From the NCBI GenBank assembly GCA_019203745.1, contig CP078104.1, forward strand, positions 3,410,001-3,474,000: a stretch of DNA of 64,000 nt, given 5' to 3'. The position numbers were made by a program, and so were the translations under genes. The notes below the pieces were generated by a model. It saw nothing but the letters and a program-made list of their open reading frames with translations. It did no database searches and had not been told where the DNA came from. This stretch comes from Chryseobacterium sp. E1. Lineage in GTDB: Bacteria > Bacteroidota > Bacteroidia > Flavobacteriales > Weeksellaceae. Below, in pieces: positions 59,551 to 64,000 of this stretch (the stretch's first letter is position 1; the number at the start of each line of letters is the position of its first letter).

Positions 59551-59624
59551 GGAAAGGTGCAGGGCTCGAACCTGCGTCAATCCGGTTAAAGAGCCAGATG
59601 TTCTACCGCTGAACTAACCTATCC
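59551..59624 (-). tRNA. tRNA-like gene 2, Lys-like, 8-nt anticodon loop
   Basis: Acceptor GGATAGGT/ACCTTTCC (8 bp counting the first G, one T-T mismatch), D-stem GTTC/GAAC, T-arm GCAGG-TTCGAGC-CCTGC, and anticodon stem TCTGG/CCGGA around CTCTTTAA (8 bases). CCA is not encoded; TGA follows. Without the extra base the anticodon would be TTT (Lys-like). It begins 15 bases after the orphan gene's stop, so the two are probably co-transcribed. Confidence 0.65.
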
Positions 59625-59638
59625 TTTTTATTTTCTTT

Positions 59639-60942
59639 TCAGAGTTTTCCTGAAAAATATTTGTTTTGTCTTAAAATCTTAGCCAGAAACGGATTGGAGA
59701 CGGTTACTCCATGTACCAGTTCCGGTGTTGGCTTGTACTGGCTTACTCCATGAGGCCGAGGGGCAATCCAACCTGATTTTTCAGGATCAATACCTGATTC
59801 TTTGCAGGCGCTGACAATCATTTCCCTGTTACAGAAAGCTTTTTCCTGAAAAACTTCCCATGGCAAAGGTACAATATTCCAGACTTCTGTGTTGGGATCG
59901 ATCTTTCCTCCGGTTGATAAGTGCCATGCAATGACATCTGCGGCCATCAGGCGCATTACTTTTCCGAAACATACGTCATCAAGAATAAATTCCATTCCCA
60001 GAGCATAGATTAGATTCATCCAGTTGTCTCTGGCTTTATTCCAGGCGCCGGCTGTGTTGTTCCAGGTTGTGGAATCGTTGCCTTTCTTTACTGCCATTGT
60101 TTTCCGGTAAATGTCATTTTCCTTCCAAAGTGCTTCCAGGAAAACTGAAACTTCTTCAAGAATAAAAGTCCATTTGCCTAATAGCTTCCCTTTCTGTTCA
60201 TCGGTGAGATGCTGTAATACTTCTTTGTCCGAATAGCTGTAAGAAATCGCTGACCAGTTTGTAGTATCAGGGCTTTGCTTACATCTGTTGAACAGCATTT
60301 CACATATTTCGTCAAAAGGTCTGTCCTGACTCTGATTGGTAAAAACACTTCTGAGGTTGCTTCGGGCATTGAAATACGCAATAAAGCAAGCCGTATTCAG
60401 ATCTTTGCTGAACCCTTCAAAACTTATTGTATGGGTAAGCCCGTGTTTGGCAATTTTCTGCAGCTCAAGCTTTTTGATTCATGAATGAACTTTTGAAGTC
60501 TTATTTCAATCCGTTTCAAAAGTCTCCATTTTTATTGTAGTTCCGTTTGGAAATATCCAGTCCGGCAAGTTTTCTCAGATCTTTATTCAGACGGTCACTT
60601 CTGAAATCATTTTGCCCGACATCCTTGTGAATGAGGGGAGAAACTTCATTCAGAAATGTTTCAATTCCGGCTGCTGTATGATAGGAACTTTCTTTTCACT
60701 GATCCTGAAGATTTCAACGGCCTTTTTGATCTGCTTTTCGGCACCCACTGCTTTTCCAAATGTTTCAAGCATTGAAGTATACCCATAGACACTGTTCTTC
60801 AGCGAACGGTTCGCAGCCTTGCTCAAAGTTGCCAGTTCATGAATCGCTAGCTGGCCTTTCATCAACTCAACGATCATTTCTGCGACGTCTTCGGGACGGC
60901 GGCGTTGATTCAGGGTTTGTAAAGCTGTTCAATGGCTGTCAT
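59639..60942 (-). CDS. Orphan ~435-aa protein upstream of two tRNA-like RNAs
   Basis: Starts MTAI at 60942; slips near 60925, 60685, 60520 and 60468. It reads RRPEDVAEMIVELMKGQLAIHELATLSKAANRS (in parts), ETFGKAVGAEKQIKKAVEIF, RLLKRIEIRLQKFIHESK, LTHTISFEGFSKDLN, FIAYFNARSNLRSVF, then a C-terminal part with TTWNNTAGAWNKARDNWMNLIYALGMEF and SNPFLAKILRQNKYFSGKL. Mostly helical, no signal peptide. No family recognised. The two tRNA-like genes follow directly on the same strand. GC is normal for the window, unlike the gene upstream. Confidence 0.5.
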
Positions 60943-61039
60943 GTTTACTAAAGGTTATAATTAATAGCAAATATTATAAACAGTAATAAGTTGAAAGAAA
61001 AAGTATATAAATAATATTTTACAAGTTTAAGAAAATATC

Positions 61040-61886
61040 TTATTTTTTTACCCCAATTGTTTTTACTGCTTGGTCCATATCAGTATTGGTGAGTTCAACT
61101 CCAAAACTCTCAATAGCAAGTTTGGCGACTATTTTTTTCGTTCGACTATAATATCATTATTAATTTTAGCAGGCTGGATAAAACGCTTACCACAAATATA
61201 TTTAGCTATTCCTTCCTTCTGTAAAAGAGAAGCAATAAATTTATCAATGGTTATTAATATAATTCGCTGTATTTTCAAAAGATCAATAATCTCATTTTCT
61301 GTAATTACACTTAGGTTATCGTTTGTAAAATCTAATTCAGAAATTGCATCCTTCCAAAATAAATTCAAATCCCCACCTCGGTTGTTAATTAAGTCAGAAA
61401 ACCCTGATGTTAATGATTCTAGTAAATGTGTAATATAATTTCTTCTTAATCGATAATATTTTATAGTATCAAAGACTTCCTGAGTAGGTGTACCATGTCC
61501 TAGTTTAGAAACTAATAATTGCAGCTGTTCTTCGATTGGAATATTTTGTTTTTCAGAACGAGTAAGTGATACAGCATTTATATGACTAATGATTTCCATA
61601 ACATCTTCCATATAAGCGTTAAAAAACTCATACGAAAATGAAAAATATGAACCAAAATTTATTAATTGATTTTGTTCCTGAAAAGAAGGTAATTTTTCTA
61701 AGGTTACATTTATTTTTTTGAATATGAATTATGCGGAAATAGATCAGGTGTAAACAATTCATTATGCTCTTGTTTAAAATTGTTTAATTTCTCATTTAAT
61801 TCTTGTTTGCTAAATAGATAAAAACATAAATGATCATTTAAATCGGAAAGCTTTCTTAAATACTTTTGTTGTAATGGTGTTTTCAT
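61040..61886 (-). CDS. Orphan protein with HEPN-type RNxxxH motif
   Basis: About 282 aa, AT-rich. It starts MKTPLQQKYLRKLSDLNDHL; slips in poly-A near 61717 and 61131 were bridged, giving the end KTIGVKK. The middle has YYRLRRNYITHLLES: RNYITH is R, a polar residue, three residues and H, the HEPN ribonuclease signature, in a helical context (YMEDVMEIISHINAVSL before; LLKIQRIILITIDKFIASLL after). HEPN proteins are often toxins or defence RNases. One motif in a low-complexity helical protein is modest evidence. Confidence 0.5.
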
Positions 61887-61897
61887 AAATTACTAGT

Positions 61898-61984
61898 TTA
61901 TTTTATAGAATAAATATTGTCAAGAGCAGCTTTTAATGATTCATTAAAAGCTGCTGCCAGTTTATTTATGTTTTCTGTTATCAT
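61898..61984 (-). CDS. Candidate 28-aa ORF before the HEPN-like gene
   Basis: ATG 61984 to TAA 61898, ending 11 bases before the HEPN-like ATG. It encodes an amphipathic helix (NINKLAAAFNESLKAALDNI). Its centre (61925-61955) is also a perfect 31-base inverted repeat: AGCAGCTTTTAATGA, T, TCATTAAAAGCTGCT. It is either a short peptide gene or a binding site that happens to be open. Confidence 0.35.
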   Translation of the reverse strand: MITENINKLAAAFNESLKAALDNIYSIK

Positions 61985-62007
61985 TTAAAAAAATTATCCG
62001 AAAGCTC

Positions 62008-62391
62008 TTAACGGGATTGCAGTTCAAAGTGCGCTTTAAAGGTAAGAGGGCTCTCCACTTTATCCTCCACTTCTTCAAGATACTCTAAATATTCCGACTG
62101 ATGCTTCTCCATATAAATCATAACAATAGCCAGGTTTACAAAAAGATTTTTATCTTCAGAGCCTAATTTTAAAGCCGTTTTTAAATATGCCAGTGCTTTC
62201 TCATTTTCTCCCATATCAGAGTAAATGGCGCCAATATTGATGAGTGCAGAAGTATTTTCGGGTTCGATAAGTAAAATTTCATCCAATTCTTTAATCAGAA
62301 GATCATTTAAAGTATCCCAGTGGTCTTCATTCTGCCACCTTTTAGCCTGAAGCTTTTTAACGTTTTCAAGTCTTTGCGATATGCTGTTCAT
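62008..62391 (-). CDS. Tetratricopeptide-repeat protein
   Basis: 127 aa, intact. TPR-type helices: ELDEILLIEPENTSALINIGAIYSDMGENEKALAYLKTAL (in parts), then SEDKNLFVNLAIVMIYMEKHQSE. The first match has the TPR consensus (G8, Y11, A20, P32-like). Cytoplasmic, protein-binding. It starts 27 bases after the end of the M3 peptidase gene. Partners unknown. Confidence 0.82.
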   Translation of the reverse strand: MNSISQRLENVKKLQAKRWQNEDHWDTLNDLLIKELDEILLIEPENTSALINIGAIYSDMGENEKALAYLKTALKLGSEDKNLFVNLAIVMIYMEKHQSEYLEYLEEVEDKVESPLTFKAHFELQSR

Positions 62392-62418
62392 TTGTTTTAA
62401 AGTATATCTGAATGTATT

Positions 62419-64000
62419 TTATCCAAAAGCTCTTTTCAACAAACTCTCCACTTTAGGCTCGCTTCCTCTGAAGTTTTTATAGAGTTCCATAGGGTCTTTG
62501 GTTCCTCCTGAAGAAAGCAGTACTTTATACTTTGCAGCAATTTCCGGATTGAAGATTCCGTTTTCTTTAAAATACTGGAATGCATCGGCATCCAATACTT
62601 CCGCCCATTTGTAAGAATAATATCCTGCAGAATAGCCACCCTGGAAAATATGAGAAAACTGGGGCTCATTGCTGTTTCCGGATTTGTAGGATAAAGCGCA
62701 GTAGCTTTGGTATATTTATCCTCAAAGTCTTTTACACTTTCGTTCTCCAGTTCACCAACTTTTGTATGGTAATTCATATCCAGAAGCCCGAAGCCCAATT
62801 GTCTCAGAGTCTGGTAGCCTTCCATAAAGTTTTTAGACTGCTCGATCTTTTCAATTTTTTCGTCAGGAAGAACTTCTCCCGTTTTATAATGCTTTGCAAA
62901 AGTTTTTAAGAACTCAGGCTCATAGCAGAAGTTTTCAAGGAACTGAGACGGAAGCTCCACAAAATCCCATTTTACAGAAGTTCCGGAAAGTGTAGGATAT
63001 TGAGTGTCAGCCAACATTCCGTGAAGAGCATGCCCGAATTCATGAAATAAGGTAGTTACTTCCTGGAAGGTCAGCAAACTAGGTGTATCTTTTGTCGGTT
63101 TGCTGAAGTTACAAACAATAGAAATATGCGGACGTGAATTTTCACTGTTCTGCTTGTACTGATTTTTATAGCTAGTCATCCATGCACCGGCCCTTTTCCC
63201 TTTTCTTGGAAAATAATCAACATACAGCAGGGCTTTGTAAGTTCCGTTCTCTTTTACCTCATAAACTTTTACCTCTTCGTGGTATTTCGGAATATCATTT
63301 CTTTCTTCAAAAGTCAATCCGAAAAGTTTTCCTGCCAGTCCGAAAACGGCATCCTGTACCTGATTCAAAGGGAAATAAGGTTTCAGCTCCTCATCATTAA
63401 GGTCAAATTTTTGCTTACGAAGCTTTTCAGCATAGAAGGCGTGGTCATAGCTTTGCATATCTTCAATACCGTCAGCTTTTGCCAGGGATTTTAATTCTTC
63501 AATTTCTTTATCAGCATAAGGTTTTGCCTTTGTTAAAAGCTCATTCAGGAAATCAAAAACTTTTACGGGAGACTTGGCCATTCTTTCCTCAAGAACAAAA
63601 TCTGCATAATCTTTATATCCTAAAAGAACTGCTTTTTGTTGTTTTAAATTGAGAAGTTCCTGATCATATTCTGATTGTCATATTCCCCGCCGTCAAAAGA
63701 TTTTTACCGTTGGCCAGTGCAAGTTCCTTTCTCAGTTCACGGTTTTCAGCATAGGTCATGAACGGGATGTAGCTTGGATATTGTAAAGTTATTACCCAGC
63801 CTTCAAGATTTCTTTCTTTAGCTTCCTCAGTATATTGCTCAATGATGGCTTCAGGAATTCCTGCAAGGTCTTCCTTATGGGTGATATGTTTAAAATAAGC
63901 GTTCGTAGAGGCCAGTACATTCTGTCCGAACTGTAAAGATTTTAAAGAAAGATCCATGCTGATGTTCTTTAATTTTTCTTTATCCTCTTCATTCAGTAAG
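62419..64000 (-). CDS. M3 family oligopeptidase, C-terminal part (5' end outside window)
   Basis: About 527 residues visible. Zinc motif FHEFGHALHGML (HEFGH, near 63040) with the downstream Glu in ELPSQFLENFCYEPE; then GYQTLRQLGFGLLDMNYH and the tail PMELYKNFRGSEPKVESLLKRAFG. This is the Dcp/OpdA type of peptidyl-dipeptidase or oligopeptidase A. The frame continues open past base 64000. Slips near 63675, 63590, 62655 and 62525. The family has about 680 to 700 aa, so the first quarter is missing. Confidence 0.9.

Noticed and set aside
59471..59624. Two ordinary Gln and Lys tRNAs
   Set aside because: Both anticodon loops have eight bases and one copy has an acceptor mismatch and no CCA; normal function cannot be assumed, though sequencing error is not excluded.

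Overview
The window looks like a chromosomal segment of a Bacteroidota bacterium, most likely a Flavobacteriia/Weeksellaceae member close to Chryseobacterium. The evidence is the AT-rich sequence, start codons preceded by A-rich tracts instead of Shine-Dalgarno sites, repeated TAnnTTTG -7 promoter elements, and gene families typical of that group (DUF6341/DUF6427 pair, SusC/TonB-type barrels, START-like plus class IV aminotransferase, OstA-like protein). The species call is inference.

The sequence carries many single-base indels, mostly in homopolymers. More than half of the genes are broken in frame, including housekeeping genes (tig, HU, pdhB, kup, pdxH, the M16 and M3 peptidases). I treat these as sequencing or assembly errors, give the whole-gene span, and say where the frame slips. 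They should not be read as pseudogenes.

Layout. 1-3.6 kb: an orphan gene end, an orphan secretory-looking gene and an ABC-F ATPase. 3.7-7.4 kb: a metal-related TonB receptor operon with a CxxCH/His small protein and a His-rich lipoprotein. 7.5-12.8 kb: trigger factor, a LolA-like periplasmic protein and a double M16 peptidase. 12.8-19.7 kb: mostly minus-strand genes (WG-repeat protein, DUF3109, DUF6427, universal stress protein, FAH hydrolase, exonuclease, phosphatidylserine synthase). 19.7-33.9 kb: LTA-synthase-like sulfatase, ECF sigma factor with a membrane partner, pdhB, kup, Fur-family regulator, OstA-like protein, class III and class IV aminotransferases, amidase, YqgE, pdxH. 34-36.3 kb: HU, panD and a flippase-like membrane protein. 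36.5-42.4 kb: a Ter stress operon (TerD, TerD, TerY, TerY with zinc ribbon, PP2C phosphatase, atypical kinase). 42.6-45.9 kb: GNAT, two orphan genes and tyrS behind a probable leader-peptide attenuator. 46-58.7 kb: regulator/efflux/enzyme genes with two clear TetR-type palindromic operators. 58.7-62 kb: a lipoprotein, two tandem tRNA-like RNAs with 8-nt anticodon loops, an orphan ~435-aa gene, and an AT-rich gene with a HEPN-type RNxxxH motif preceded by a 28-codon ORF. 62-64 kb: a TPR protein and the C-terminal part of an M3 peptidase.

Most notable: (1) the minus-strand unit of 28-aa ORF, HEPN-like protein, orphan protein and two tRNA-like RNAs, which could be an RNA-centred conflict or repair system; (2) the tyrosine-containing leader ORF with promoter and terminator in front of tyrS; (3) the TerD2-TerY2-phosphatase-kinase operon; (4) several genes whose -7 element lies only 3-6 nt before the start codon, implying leaderless mRNAs.
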